A stretch of DNA of 64,000 nucleotides from Mesorhizobium helmanticense (GCF_003034915.1 NZ_PZJX01000038.1:1-64000); one strand, 5' to 3'. Shown: positions 1 through 9,542, counted from the stretch's first letter. The notes: generated from the sequence alone by a model not told the origin. Numbers and translations: made by a program.

Positions 1-24
1 TTTGCAATTCAACGGGAGGAAACC

Positions 25-1029
25 ATGAAGATTCGCAACATTCTGGCGGCAAGCCTGATGGCCCTCGGGTTGGCGGGCGCCGCACATGCCGATGACGGCC
101 TCGACAACCCGTCGCGCAACCCTTTCTATGACGGCCTGAAGGGAAAGCGCGTCGTTTTCATTCCCCTGGCGATGGGCTTCGACCTGACGGAGGGCTGGGC
201 CGCGATCATGCGCAAGCAGGCGGCCGACCTCGGTTATACGCTTGAAATCCGTGATCCGAACTGGAGCACGGACGCGGGCACGCGCGCTCTGACCGCGCTG
301 ATCGCCGAAAAGCCCGACCTCATCATCGCGCACAATCCCGATGTGCAGTCCTATGCGCGGTTGCTGAAGCGCGCCATGGACGCCGGCATCAAGGTGATCC
401 AGCTCAATCTCGAATCCGTGGTCCCGACCGACGCCTATGTCGGCGCCGACTGGTCGCGGGTCGGCTACATCGAGGCGGATGCGCTGGTGAAGCAGTGTGG
501 AGCGAGCTCCGGCAAGTCCGGCAAGATCGCCATCATCCGCGGCCAGCCTACGGCAGCCTCGGACCTCTACGAGCTCTATGCCTACAAGCAGACCTTCGCC
601 AAGGATCCGTCGATCAAGGTCGTGTCGGAGCAGGCCGCCCAGTACGATCCCGCCAAGGCGCGCGCAATCATGGAGACAGTGTTGCAGCAGCACCCGGATC
701 TGTGTGGTGTCGTCGGCAACTGGGATAATCAGGACGTCGGCGCCGGTGCCGCGATCCAGGCGGCCGGCAAGGCCGACGACATCTACCTCGTCACCTCCGG
801 CGGCGGCAACAAGATAGGTTGCGACAACATCGAGAAGGGGCTGCTGGACCTGATCATCAGCTACGATGTCCCGCTCCAGGGCAATGCGATCAACCAGCAG
901 ATCGTGCAGACACTGCTGGCGCCGGCCCAGGCCGGAGAGAGCAAGACCTCCTACTACACCCCGCTGACGCTGCTGACGAAGGACAATATCGGTCCGCGCA
1001 CCTGCTGGCAGCTGGACCAGCTGAAGTAG
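25..1029 (+). CDS. Sugar-type ABC transporter periplasmic substrate-binding protein
   Basis: A 334-residue protein with a clear Sec signal peptide (residues 1-22, ending A-H-A before DDG) and the alternating alpha/beta pattern of the RbsB-like periplasmic binding protein family. It should capture a small ligand, probably a sugar or sugar derivative, for the permease and ATPase that follow on the same strand. The start is supported by GGGAGGA seven bases upstream. It is the first visible gene of a four-gene operon; the promoter lies outside the window. Residues around 60-105 (including DAGTRAL and DLIIAHNPD) fit the ribose-binding-protein fold. The ligand cannot be predicted from sequence; the two propeller domains encoded downstream suggest a lactone or sugar acid. 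Confidence 0.9.
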   Translation: MKIRNILAASLMALGLAGAAHADDGLDNPSRNPFYDGLKGKRVVFIPLAMGFDLTEGWAAIMRKQAADLGYTLEIRDPNWSTDAGTRALTALIAEKPDLIIAHNPDVQSYARLLKRAMDAGIKVIQLNLESVVPTDAYVGADWSRVGYIEADALVKQCGASSGKSGKIAIIRGQPTAASDLYELYAYKQTFAKDPSIKVVSEQAAQYDPAKARAIMETVLQQHPDLCGVVGNWDNQDVGAGAAIQAAGKADDIYLVTSGGGNKIGCDNIEKGLLDLIISYDVPLQGNAINQQIVQTLLAPAQAGESKTSYYTPLTLLTKDNIGPRTCWQLDQLK

Positions 1030-1056
1030 GTCGACTGGCGAGCACCAAGGATCATC

Positions 1057-3177
1057 ATGGCCAGCAGCGACACTCTCGCGTATCTGCGTTCGCGTTATCT
1101 CCCCGATCACCTGATCGGGGAGCTTTTGTCGAAGCGCTGGATCGACAATGCCATCCCGTTTTCCGCCCTCCTGCTCACGATCGTGGTTTTGGGCTCGATC
1201 ATTCCGGACTTTCTGTCCCTGTCGAGCCTTTCCGACCTTGCCCGGCAGTTCGCGGAATTCGGGCTCGTGGTGCTGGCCCTGACGGTGGTGATGATCTCGG
1301 GCGGCATCGACCTCTCGGTCGCTTCCGTCTTCTCGCTCGCGGTGCTGTTCTCGCTGATCGGCGTGAATGTCTACGAACTGCCGGTTCCAGTCGTCCTCGC
1401 CGGCATCCTGGTGATGGGCATGGGGTGCGGCGCCATCAACGGCGTGCTGGTCGGCTATTTGCGCCTGCGCGCCTTCCTGACCACGCTGGTCAGCCTGATC
1501 ATCTTCCGCTCGATCTACGAGATCGTCTTCGTGAAGATGTCCACCTCGATGATGGTGGGCTTCTCCATGTCCGACCTCTGGCTGTTCATCGGCGAAGGCA
1601 CGGTGCTCGGCGTTCCGACCTCGCTGGTGATCACGCTGGTGATCGCTCTTGCCTGGCACCTCGTGCTGTCGCGCATGCGCCCCGGCTGGCGGCTCACCGC
1701 CGTGGGCGGGGCGCGGCGTTCGGCTTTCAACGCCGGCATCGACGTGCGCTTCATGGTGTTCCTCACCTATGTCGTCTCCAGCACGATGTGCGCGCTGGCC
1801 GGTTTCCTGTTCGCCGCCCGGCTGGGCAGCACAGGGTCCGACACCGGCGTCGGGCTCGAAGTGCAGGCGCTCACCGCGGCCGTGCTGGGTGGAACGGCGA
1901 TCGGCGGCGGCCGGGGTTCAGTGGCGAAGGCGATCATCGGCAGCCTGCTGGTGCTGATGCTCACCAACGGTCTGATCAATCTCGGCATCAGCGGCCCGAT
2001 CACCTCGACCATCCTGGGAGCAATCCTGCTGTTCGCCGTCTTCGTCGATATGCGCTGGCAGAAGCACCGCCACCGCATTCTCGCCAAGGTCTATGTCTCG
2101 CCTGCCTACCTTTCCCTGCCGCCGGCGCCGAAGGTCGACGCACCCGGTTCGCCCTATGTGCTGAACGATCGCTTGCGCTCCGTCGAAATCATCGGGCTCG
2201 GCGAGATTGAGGGGCCCGAAGACGTCATCCTCGACCGCGACGACAATCTGTATTGCGGCACAAGGCATGGCGACATCGTTCGCTTCTTTGGTCCCGACCA
2301 CAAGCGCTCCGAGGTGTTCGCGCATATTGGCGGCCATCCGCTCGGCATGGCGTTCGACCGCACAGGCAACCTGCTGGTCTGCATCGGCGGCATGGGTCTG
2401 TTCCAGGTTGCGCCCGACAAGACCGTCACCAAGCTCACCGACGAGACGAACCGAAGCTGGACCTCGGTCGTGGACGATTCGCGATTGCGGCTCGCCGATG
2501 ACGTTGACGTTGCACCCGATGGCCGCGTCTATTTCAGCGAGGCGACGATCCGCTACGAGCAGGAGGACTGGGCGACCGATGCGCTGGAAAGCCGGGCGAG
2601 CGGGCGCATGATCTGCTACGATCCGCGCACGGGCAAGACGCACACCGAGATTCCGAAGCTGGTCTTCGCCAACGGCGTCACGATGTGTCCCGACGGGCAA
2701 TCCTTCATGTTCGCGGAGAGCTGGACATGTTCCATCAGCAGATACTGGTTCGACGGACCCAAGAAAGGCACTACCGAACGCGTCATTTCCAGTCTGCCCG
2801 GCTATCCCGACAACATCAACCGAGCCTCGGACGGCAACTACTGGCTGGCGCTGCTCGGCATGCGCGGGCCGGCGCTCGACCTTGCGATGCGCATGCCCGG
2901 CTTCCGCAAGCGCATGGCCCGCCGCGTTGCGCCGGATCAATGGCTCTACCCGAACATCAACACCGGCTGCGTGGTGAAGTTCAACGAGAAGGGGGAGATC
3001 CTCGACAATCTCTGGGATCTCGGCGGCCGCAACCATCCGATGATCACCTCGATGCGCGAGCATCGGGGATGGCTCTATCTGGGTGGCGTTTCGAACAATC
3101 GCATAGGCCGCTATAGATTGCCGGACGCGGACCCCGATTGGTGCGGGCAGGATGCCTATTGGGGGCCGCGCCCATGA
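1057..3177 (+). CDS. Fusion of ribose-type ABC permease and SMP-30/gluconolactonase-like beta-propeller
   Basis: 706 residues, about twice the usual RbsC length. Residues 1-340 form a hydrophobic multi-span permease of the RbsC/BPD_transp_2 family, with the family segment around GGIDLSVASVFSL and a late GGTAIGGGRGSV loop. After a basic stretch (MRWQKHRHR) and a Pro-rich linker, residues 370-700 are a soluble beta-propeller of the SMP-30/gluconolactonase/strictosidine-synthase-like group (GPEDVILDRDDNLYCGT, ANGVTMCPDGQ, GYPDNINRASDGNYWLALLG). The reading frame is continuous across the junction. SMP-30 relatives often hydrolyse lactones; whether this one does is inferred. In RbsC-type permeases the C-terminus is expected on the cytoplasmic side, so the propeller may act on incoming ligand. 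Its stop overlaps the next start (ATGA). Start at 1057 has AAGGA upstream. Confidence 0.88.
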   Translation: MASSDTLAYLRSRYLPDHLIGELLSKRWIDNAIPFSALLLTIVVLGSIIPDFLSLSSLSDLARQFAEFGLVVLALTVVMISGGIDLSVASVFSLAVLFSLIGVNVYELPVPVVLAGILVMGMGCGAINGVLVGYLRLRAFLTTLVSLIIFRSIYEIVFVKMSTSMMVGFSMSDLWLFIGEGTVLGVPTSLVITLVIALAWHLVLSRMRPGWRLTAVGGARRSAFNAGIDVRFMVFLTYVVSSTMCALAGFLFAARLGSTGSDTGVGLEVQALTAAVLGGTAIGGGRGSVAKAIIGSLLVLMLTNGLINLGISGPITSTILGAILLFAVFVDMRWQKHRHRILAKVYVSPAYLSLPPAPKVDAPGSPYVLNDRLRSVEIIGLGEIEGPEDVILDRDDNLYCGTRHGDIVRFFGPDHKRSEVFAHIGGHPLGMAFDRTGNLLVCIGGMGLFQVAPDKTVTKLTDETNRSWTSVVDDSRLRLADDVDVAPDGRVYFSEATIRYEQEDWATDALESRASGRMICYDPRTGKTHTEIPKLVFANGVTMCPDGQSFMFAESWTCSISRYWFDGPKKGTTERVISSLPGYPDNINRASDGNYWLALLGMRGPALDLAMRMPGFRKRMARRVAPDQWLYPNINTGCVVKFNEKGEILDNLWDLGGRNHPMITSMREHRGWLYLGGVSNNRIGRYRLPDADPDWCGQDAYWGPRP

Positions 3178-4289
3178 TCGGCGCCATCAAGCGCGCCTGG
3201 GCGAATTTCCGCGGCTTCGATCTCACAGGCAGCACGGTGCCGCCGATGGACGGCCCGCTGCGGCCGAATGCGAAGCTCGACGCAGCACCGCTGCTTCTGG
3301 AACTCGCCGACGTCGATAATCTTGTGCTGCGCGGGCAACAGATACTCTGCTCGGTCGGTCAGGAAATCCATACCCTGGCGCCGGAGATCGGCAATAGCGG
3401 GGAGGCGCTTTCAATCACCGGGACGCACAGCGTCGGCAAGCCCGTGACCAGCATGGCGGCGGCCGGAGACCTGCTGGCTGTCGCCGTCGAGGGCGAGGGG
3501 ATCCGCATCGAAAGACCGGGGGGCGCATCGACGGAACTGATCAGGCCGGAAGGGCTCAATGTGGAGTGCATCACGGCGATGGCCTTCGCCGACCCCTCCA
3601 CCTTGCTCATCGCGGTGGGATCGGCCCGCAATCCCGCGCATCGTTGGAAGCACGATCTGATGACGAAGACGGAAGCGGGGTCGGTCTGGCGCGTCGACGT
3701 CGGCGCGCGCAGTGCCGTTTCAATCGCCTCGGGGCTGGCATTTCCATCCGGGATAATCGTATCCAAGGACCGCCTGTTCGTTTCGGAGGCCTGGCGCCAC
3801 CGTGTCGTTTCGATGGGCCTCGACGGCTCATTCCAACAGATCGCCCTCGGCTCGCTCCCCGCCTATCCCGGGCGCATCGCGCCGGCAGCGGAAGGAGGCT
3901 TCTGGCTGGCGATGTTTGCGCCGCGCAACCCGCTTGTCGAGTTCGTCCTGAAGGAGGACGAGTACCGCAGCCGCATGATCGAGACGATCGATCCAGAATA
4001 TTGGATCGCTCCCTCCCTCGTCACCGGGCGGAGCTTCCTCGAGCCCATACAGGGCGGCGCACGCAAGAAGCTCAATATGCTGAAGCCGTGGTCGCCGACC
4101 TGGTCGGCAGGCCTCGTCGTGCGCTGCGACGGGAGCATGTCCATGCTGCGAAACTATCAAAGCCGTGCCGATGGCGATGTGCACGGCGTGACGTCAATGT
4201 GCGAAGCCGATGGCCGGCTTCTGGTCGGTGCAAAGGGATCGGGGAAGATCGTGGCGATCGACGAACTGGCGGGGCATGCCGCAAGATGA
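3174..4289 (+). CDS. Free-standing SMP-30/strictosidine-synthase-like beta-propeller protein
   Basis: 371 residues from the ATG that overlaps the upstream stop in an ATGA arrangement; an in-frame start at 3138 is less likely because it would lie inside the preceding gene. The protein has repeated beta-rich segments and resembles the propeller half of the upstream fusion: compare FPSGIIVSKDRLFVSEAWRH and GSLPAYPGRIAPAAEGGFWLAM here with the equivalent NGVTMCPDGQ and PGYPDNINRASDGNYWLAL segments there. The two are therefore probably paralogues. No signal peptide is visible, so it is likely cytoplasmic. Likely role: lactone or ester hydrolysis of the imported substrate, by family analogy only. 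It is translationally coupled on both sides to transporter genes. Confidence 0.8.
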   Translation: MIGAIKRAWANFRGFDLTGSTVPPMDGPLRPNAKLDAAPLLLELADVDNLVLRGQQILCSVGQEIHTLAPEIGNSGEALSITGTHSVGKPVTSMAAAGDLLAVAVEGEGIRIERPGGASTELIRPEGLNVECITAMAFADPSTLLIAVGSARNPAHRWKHDLMTKTEAGSVWRVDVGARSAVSIASGLAFPSGIIVSKDRLFVSEAWRHRVVSMGLDGSFQQIALGSLPAYPGRIAPAAEGGFWLAMFAPRNPLVEFVLKEDEYRSRMIETIDPEYWIAPSLVTGRSFLEPIQGGARKKLNMLKPWSPTWSAGLVVRCDGSMSMLRNYQSRADGDVHGVTSMCEADGRLLVGAKGSGKIVAIDELAGHAAR

Positions 4290-5779
4290 CACCGCTCATT
4301 CAATTGCGCGGCGTCTCCAAGGATTTCCGCGGCGTTCTGGCGATCTCGAATGTGGATTTCGAGATCCGTCCCGGCGAGATACACGCCATTCTCGGCGAGA
4401 ACGGCGCGGGAAAGTCGACGCTCATGAAAGTGCTCGCCGGCGTCTACCAGCCGAGCTCCGGCGAGATGCTGCTCGACGGCCAGCCGGTCACCCTGAATTC
4501 GCCGTCAGACGCGCTGAATCGCGGCATAGCGATGGTCTTCCAGGAGACCAATCTGGTGCCGTCGATGTCAGTGGCGCAGAACATCTATCTTGGCGACGAG
4601 AAGCTTTTCAACCGGCTGCGCGGCTTGAACATCCAGGCACAGCGCTACCTCTTGTCGCTCAACTTCTACGTCGATCCCACGGCGCAGGTCTCCTTTCTTG
4701 GGGCCGGCAAGAAGCAGATGGTCGAGATCGCGCGCGCCGTTCACCACAATGCGCGGCTCATCATCTTCGACGAGCCGACGGCGACGCTGACGCCTGAGGA
4801 GAAATTCCACTTCTTCAACCTTGCCCGGCGGCTCAAGGAAGAGGGTATTGCGATCATCTTTATCAGCCATGCGCTCGAAGAAGCGTTGCAGCTGTCGGAT
4901 CGCATCACGGTGATGCGCGACGCCAAAGTGGTGGTGACCGACGAAACCAGCAAGTTCGACCGCGACCGGATAGTGCAGGCGATGGTCGGGCGCAGCCTGT
5001 CCGGCGAGCTCTATTCCGGCCAGACGCGCCTGGCGCGGCCCATGGGCAGAAAGATCCTCAGCGTCGAAAACCTGTCGATGGGCAATACGGTACGCAACAC
5101 ATCGTTCTCTGTGTTCGCCGGACAGGTGACGGGGATGTTCGGCCTTGTCGGCGCGGGACGCACCGAGACGATGAAGATCGTCGCCGGCGTGCTGAAGCGC
5201 GATTACTTCCATGGCGGCACGGTGCGCTTCGAAGACAGGCCGGTTCGTTACCGGACGCCGCGACCGGCGGTGCGCGACGGCATCGTCTATGTCACAGAGG
5301 ACCGCAAGATCGAGGGGTTCTTCGAAACCATGACGATCGCCGGCAACATCCAGCTTGGGCAACTCGCCAAAGGCAACAATCCGCTGACGCCGGTCGCGCC
5401 GCGGCAGGGGCGGGAACTTGCCACCGAATGGACCAAGCGGCTGGGGGTCAAGGCGATCGACGCCGATGCCCGCGTCATCGAACTCTCGGGTGGCAACCAG
5501 CAGAAGGTGGTTCTGTCCAAGGCGCTGATCCAGAAGCCCAAGCTGGTCATCCTCGACGAACCGACACGCGGCGTCGACGTCGGCACCATCGTGGAGATCC
5601 ACAACTTCATCAACGAGCTTGCCGACAGCGGCATGGCCGTGGTGGTCATCTCCTCCTACCTGCCCGAGATCATGTCGCTGTCAGACCGGATTCTCGTTGC
5701 GCGGCAGGGACGGATCGTCGAGGAAATGGACATCGCCGAGGCGACCGAAAGCGGGATCATGTACGCGGCGGTGCACTGA
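4286..5779 (+). CDS. Sugar ABC transporter ATP-binding protein, duplicated ATPase (RbsA/MglA type)
   Basis: 497 residues with two ABC domains. Domain 1 has Walker A GENGAGKST near residue 36 and Walker B IIFDEPTATL; its signature region is degenerate (LGAGKKQM). Domain 2 has the degenerate P-loop GLVGAGRTE usual in this family, a good signature LSGGNQQKV and Walker B VILDEPTRGVDVG. This split is typical of RbsA/MglA proteins. The start overlaps the propeller gene's stop (ATGA at 4286-4289); the open frame continues upstream but homology begins at MTPLIQLRGVSK. It energises the permease encoded at 1057 and completes the importer: binding protein, permease, ATPase. Confidence 0.93.
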   Translation: MTPLIQLRGVSKDFRGVLAISNVDFEIRPGEIHAILGENGAGKSTLMKVLAGVYQPSSGEMLLDGQPVTLNSPSDALNRGIAMVFQETNLVPSMSVAQNIYLGDEKLFNRLRGLNIQAQRYLLSLNFYVDPTAQVSFLGAGKKQMVEIARAVHHNARLIIFDEPTATLTPEEKFHFFNLARRLKEEGIAIIFISHALEEALQLSDRITVMRDAKVVVTDETSKFDRDRIVQAMVGRSLSGELYSGQTRLARPMGRKILSVENLSMGNTVRNTSFSVFAGQVTGMFGLVGAGRTETMKIVAGVLKRDYFHGGTVRFEDRPVRYRTPRPAVRDGIVYVTEDRKIEGFFETMTIAGNIQLGQLAKGNNPLTPVAPRQGRELATEWTKRLGVKAIDADARVIELSGGNQQKVVLSKALIQKPKLVILDEPTRGVDVGTIVEIHNFINELADSGMAVVVISSYLPEIMSLSDRILVARQGRIVEEMDIAEATESGIMYAAVH

Positions 5780-5862
5780 GCCTGTCGTGGCAGGAGCGGC
5801 CGGTCACAGAACCGAAGTCGCGGTGAAACGCGGCGACGTTAATGCTTAGGCCTAGCCGGTTT

Positions 5863-6600
5863 CTACCACCGGTTCGTCGGCAGAACGAACATCTGCGCGA
5901 TCTGGACGTGGGGCGGCTGATCCAGCGCGAATGAGACGCATCGGGCGATGTCTTCGGGGTCGAGCGCCATGCCGAATTTCTCGAAGTATTTTCGGGACGC
6001 CTCCTCGTCGCCGCGGTGGCGGGATTTGACGATGTTGGTGCGGGTAAGCCCCGGCAAGATCTCGATCACGCGGATGGGTGTCTCCGCCAGTTCGCCGCGG
6101 ATGATGTCGCTCAGCATGTGCACGCCGGCCTTGCTGGCGGAGTAGGGCGCCTGGTCCGGCACCAGGCGCAGCGCGCTGATGGAGCTCATGTTGACGATGT
6201 CGCCACGGCCGCGTGCAATCATTCCAGGCAGGATCGCGCGCGTCACGCGCATGAGGCCGATCAAATTGGTCTCGATGATCGCCGACCAGTCGTCGGCCGA
6301 TCCGATGTCGAAGCGGGTACGCCCACCGATGTCGTGGCCGGCATTGTTGACCAATATGTCGATGTCGCGAAATTCCGGGGGCAGCCGGTCGAGGCAGTTG
6401 GCGACGGCGGCGCCGTCGGTGATATCCAGGGGGAGCGGAAAGACATCGGCGCCGAGCTCGCCGGCGAGCGCGGTGAGGGGACCTTGCTGGCGATCCGCCA
6501 GGACGATGCGGCTGCCCTTGTCATGGAGGCTCATGCAAACCGCGCGACCGATGCCGCTCGCGGCACCGGTGACGAAGGCGATCCTTTGCCGGTCTGTCAT
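5863..6600 (-). CDS. SDR family NAD(P)-dependent oxidoreductase
   Basis: 245 residues, the classic short-chain dehydrogenase length. The nucleotide-binding motif TGAASGIG is at residues 11-18, NNAG at 85-88, and the catalytic S140, Y153 and K157 are present (YSASK). It ends the minus-strand operon starting at 9381 and lies 27 bp after the carboxymuconolactone-decarboxylase-like gene. It converges with the ABC importer ending at 5779. It should oxidise or reduce a hydroxy/keto group of the substrate handled by this operon; the substrate is unknown. Confidence 0.9.
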   Translation of the reverse strand: MTDRQRIAFVTGAASGIGRAVCMSLHDKGSRIVLADRQQGPLTALAGELGADVFPLPLDITDGAAVANCLDRLPPEFRDIDILVNNAGHDIGGRTRFDIGSADDWSAIIETNLIGLMRVTRAILPGMIARGRGDIVNMSSISALRLVPDQAPYSASKAGVHMLSDIIRGELAETPIRVIEILPGLTRTNIVKSRHRGDEEASRKYFEKFGMALDPEDIARCVSFALDQPPHVQIAQMFVLPTNRW

Positions 6601-6627
6601 GTCAGGCCGCCCCCCTAAAAACGCGGG

Positions 6628-7014
6628 TCAAGCCTTGACGGCATCGAGTTCGGCGAAGGCCTCGCGCGCGATGCGGAACGAATCCACTCCCGCGGGCACG
6701 CCGGCATAGATGGCCACCTGCAGGAAGATCTCGCGGATCTCGTCGCGGCTGACACCGTTGCGCAAGGCGCCCTTGACATGCATCTTGAGCTCATGGGGCC
6801 TGTTGAGGCAACTGATCATGGCAAGGTTCAGCATCGAGCGCGTCTTGCGCGACAGGTCTTCGCGGCCCCAGACCGCACCCCAGCAATACTCTGTTACCAG
6901 TTCCTGCATGGGGCGGTTGAAGTCGTCCGCCGCGGCGAACGATTTTTCGACGAATTCCTTGCCCAGCACATCCTTGCGGATCGCCAGGCCACGCTCGAAG
7001 ACATCCTTGGACAT
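6628..7014 (-). CDS. Carboxymuconolactone decarboxylase family protein (PcaC-like)
   Basis: 128 residues, all alpha-helical in character, matching the CMD/PcaC family in length and in segments such as YCWGAVWGREDLSRKTRSMLNL (residues 43-64) and GVSRDEIREIFLQVAIYAGVPAG. The AhpD-type C-x-x-C pair is absent, so it is closer to the decarboxylase branch than to alkylhydroperoxidases. No other protocatechuate genes are nearby, so true 4-carboxymuconolactone decarboxylation is doubtful. CAGGAGC precedes the ATG. It sits between an MmgE/PrpD gene and an SDR gene on the same strand. Confidence 0.85.
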   Translation of the reverse strand: MSKDVFERGLAIRKDVLGKEFVEKSFAAADDFNRPMQELVTEYCWGAVWGREDLSRKTRSMLNLAMISCLNRPHELKMHVKGALRNGVSRDEIREIFLQVAIYAGVPAGVDSFRIAREAFAELDAVKA

Positions 7015-7041
7015 ATGAATTTGCTCCTGCTTCGGGATCGG

Positions 7042-8463
7042 TTACGAAACTTGCCTGGACGATGGACGCGTGGCTTTGCCGACCCCGTGTCGGGGCGCTC
7101 GCGTCGCTTGCCTTCTGGCTGCTCCCTTTGCCGCGCAAAGCGACAGGAGCCGGCCGGCGTCCTTCTTGGTATCCAGCCTGTCGACGAATTCTTCGACAGC
7201 CTCGGCCCCGGCAGGGCCAAGGATGATCGCGGCCGCCGACCGGAAGCGCTCGCGCACCTCCGCCTCGGTGGCGGGCACGACATCGGGCAGGCCCATCGAA
7301 AGCTGGCGGCCGTCGCCGAGCACCACATCGATCGCCGCGCCCTGCTGGCCAGGAAACAACGCGGTCAGATCCGGGCTGGCAACCAGTTCGCTGGCGCCGA
7401 TCAGGCGTATCGTTTCAGCATGAGCGAGATCGCTGTAGATGTCCTCCGACAGCCGGCCGTGCGCAAACACGGCCCCCACACCAAAGGGAATGCTCATCTT
7501 CGCCTGGAGGGCCCTGTCGAATGGTCCTGTCCGGTCGCAACCCGGATATGCGGCGGCCGCGGCGGGCACGCTGATGCGGATGCGCTCGACCGGCGCGGCG
7601 TCCGAGCCGATCATCTCGACAAGCTTCAATGCCGTCTGGCAGGCCGTCTGGGCGAAATTACAGGCAGGTGCGGCCTTGTGGTAGACGTTGAGAATATCCG
7701 CCTCGCCATCGGGGAAGAGTTCGATCGGGCCGGGCATCGGCCGCCGCGCCAGCGCGGCAAAATATCCCGACCGGCCTTCAAGTATGTCAGGACTGCCAAA
7801 GGCTCCGGCTTCGGCCAGCCGAACCGCCATCCAGGCGTTGCGTGCGGCAAAGCCGGGATGGAAGAACATGTCGGAGCCGCCGCTGTGCGGCCACTGGTTC
7901 AGCCCGGATGCGGTGTTCGCCGCCAAGGCAATGGCCGCTGCCACTTGCTGTCGGTCGAGCTTCAGCATCCAGGCGCCGCCGCATGCCGATCCGATGGGAG
8001 CGACCAGTCCCGTCGGCCGGAAAAGTGACGACATCGCCGGGTCGATCAGCATCCTGCCAAGACGTCCACCGACCTCATAGGCGACCACCGCCGACCGGAT
8101 CAGGTCCATGCCGGCAACAGGCTCCGTCTCGGCCAAGGCGAGAAGCAGCGGCCAGACGACCACACCGTGGTGGCACACCGACGCGGCATGCATGTCTTCC
8201 CTGACCAGGCCGTGGCCCTTCACGGCATTGACGAAGGCGGCGTCCGCTGGTGTCGCCGTCGCGCTTTCGCCAATCATATGGCCGCCAGGCGCTGCCGCCA
8301 CGGCGGCGACCGCCTGCTGGCTGGGCTCCAATGCCGAAGCCTCAAACGCACAGCCGAGAAAATCGAGCAGGCAGAGCTTGGCCTTGGTGACGACGGCAGG
8401 ACTGAAAACCGGCGAAGCAAGGTTCGCCAAGGCATCTGCCAGTTCCATCGAGCGCGTCGTCAT
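7042..8463 (-). CDS. MmgE/PrpD family protein
   Basis: 473 residues from the ATG preceded by GGAGAG; the open frame extends seven codons further but those lack a ribosome binding site. The family includes 2-methylcitrate dehydratase (PrpD), cis-aconitate decarboxylase and iminodisuccinate epimerase, all acting on small polycarboxylates. Family features seen are the N-terminal helical half (AFVNAVKGHGLVREDMHAASVCHHG), the glycine-rich SGLNQWPHSGGSD segment and a C-terminal mixed domain. The function here is not fixed by context. It is co-directional with an HIBADH-like dehydrogenase upstream and the CMD-like gene downstream. A second MmgE/PrpD protein is encoded at 20874. Confidence 0.88.
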   Translation of the reverse strand: MTTRSMELADALANLASPVFSPAVVTKAKLCLLDFLGCAFEASALEPSQQAVAAVAAAPGGHMIGESATATPADAAFVNAVKGHGLVREDMHAASVCHHGVVVWPLLLALAETEPVAGMDLIRSAVVAYEVGGRLGRMLIDPAMSSLFRPTGLVAPIGSACGGAWMLKLDRQQVAAAIALAANTASGLNQWPHSGGSDMFFHPGFAARNAWMAVRLAEAGAFGSPDILEGRSGYFAALARRPMPGPIELFPDGEADILNVYHKAAPACNFAQTACQTALKLVEMIGSDAAPVERIRISVPAAAAAYPGCDRTGPFDRALQAKMSIPFGVGAVFAHGRLSEDIYSDLAHAETIRLIGASELVASPDLTALFPGQQGAAIDVVLGDGRQLSMGLPDVVPATEAEVRERFRSAAAIILGPAGAEAVEEFVDRLDTKKDAGRLLSLCAAKGAARRQATRAPRHGVGKATRPSSRQVS

Positions 8464-8487
8464 TTGCTGCTCTCCACAAAACAAGGC

Positions 8488-9381
8488 CTAGGCGCGTATC
8501 TCCACGCCGGCCCACTCCTCGATGATGCGGACCATCGAGGTGAAATCGGAATCCGGCCCGAAGCGGGCATTGGTGGCGGCGAGCATCTGCCGCACCAGGG
8601 AGCCGCCAACCATGGGCACGCCCAAATTCTCGCTTTCATCGACGCACATGCGCACGTCCTTGTACGACAGCGCAGTGGAGAAGCCGAAATCGAAGGTCCC
8701 CGGCAAGACGGCACGGGGGAACTTGTCCTGCGTCGCGCTGTTTCGCCCGCTCGAGGCATTGATGATGTCGCACATCACCGTGGGATCCAGGCCGGCCTTG
8801 ACGCCCATGGCGAGCGCCTCCGCCGACAGCAAGATGACGCCGGCGGCGATCATGTTGTTGCCGAGCTTCGCAACCTGAGCGCTTCCTGGCGTTTCTCCGC
8901 AATAAAACCTGCGGCCGAAATTGGCCAGAACAGGTTCGATTTCCTCGTAGATCTGCTTTGGGCAGGAGACCATAACGGCGAGCGTGCCGTTGCGTGCGCC
9001 TGCGATGCCACCCGATATCGGTGCGTCCACCCATCCGATGCCTTTGCTGGCCAGGGACTCCGAGATGATCTTTGCCATGCTCGGTCCGGTGGTGGACACG
9101 TCGACAATGATCCTGGCCTTCGAGCCGGCCGCTATTCCATTCGCACCCAGCACGACTTCCCTGACGACGGGTGGCGTCGGCAAGCTGCAGAATACGATGT
9201 CGGCTTCATCCGCGACCGCCTTGGGAGATGCGGCAAGTTTGGTGAATTCCACCGGCAACTCTTTCGCCGCGTCGGGCCGCGTGTCGTAAACGACCAAATG
9301 GTGGCCGGCCTCGATCAGGCGGCGCACCATCGGCACGCCCATGCGGCCGAGGCCGATGAACCCAAGCGTTTGACGCTGCAA
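8488..9381 (-). CDS. NAD(P)-dependent oxidoreductase, 3-hydroxyisobutyrate dehydrogenase family
   Basis: 297 residues. The N-terminal Rossmann motif GFIGLGRMGVPM is at residues 7-18, followed by the substrate-binding signature DVSTTGPS, the DAPISGG segment and the KLGNNM segment carrying the catalytic lysine. The family oxidises beta-hydroxyacids such as 3-hydroxyisobutyrate, tartronate semialdehyde or L-threonate. The start is TTG (9379-9381) with GAGAGGA eight bases upstream; no better ATG exists. It is the first gene of the minus-strand operon and diverges from the LysR gene, its likely regulator. Two close paralogues are encoded at 19934 and 60279. Confidence 0.9.
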   Translation of the reverse strand: MQRQTLGFIGLGRMGVPMVRRLIEAGHHLVVYDTRPDAAKELPVEFTKLAASPKAVADEADIVFCSLPTPPVVREVVLGANGIAAGSKARIIVDVSTTGPSMAKIISESLASKGIGWVDAPISGGIAGARNGTLAVMVSCPKQIYEEIEPVLANFGRRFYCGETPGSAQVAKLGNNMIAAGVILLSAEALAMGVKAGLDPTVMCDIINASSGRNSATQDKFPRAVLPGTFDFGFSTALSYKDVRMCVDESENLGVPMVGGSLVRQMLAATNARFGPDSDFTSMVRIIEEWAGVEIRA

Positions 9382-9542
9382 CGACTTTTCCTCTCAAATC
9401 TATTGAATTCAGGCAGTTTTGGACTGGTTGAGACTAGGCCAATTCCTGCCCGAGCGATAAGGCTCGCGGCGCGCATAACAGCTTTGCCGCAGGCCTGACG
9501 CGCGCTTGTCAACGGCTTCGATGTACCCCAAACTCCGGCATT

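Noticed and set aside
5780..5862. CCGGT-ACCGG inverted repeat as a terminator between convergent genes
   Set aside because: The arms are only 5 bp and overlap the SDR stop codon region; no T-run.
8167..9498. A 443-codon open frame on the plus strand
   Set aside because: Antisense to the HIBADH-like and MmgE/PrpD genes, both of which have clear motifs.
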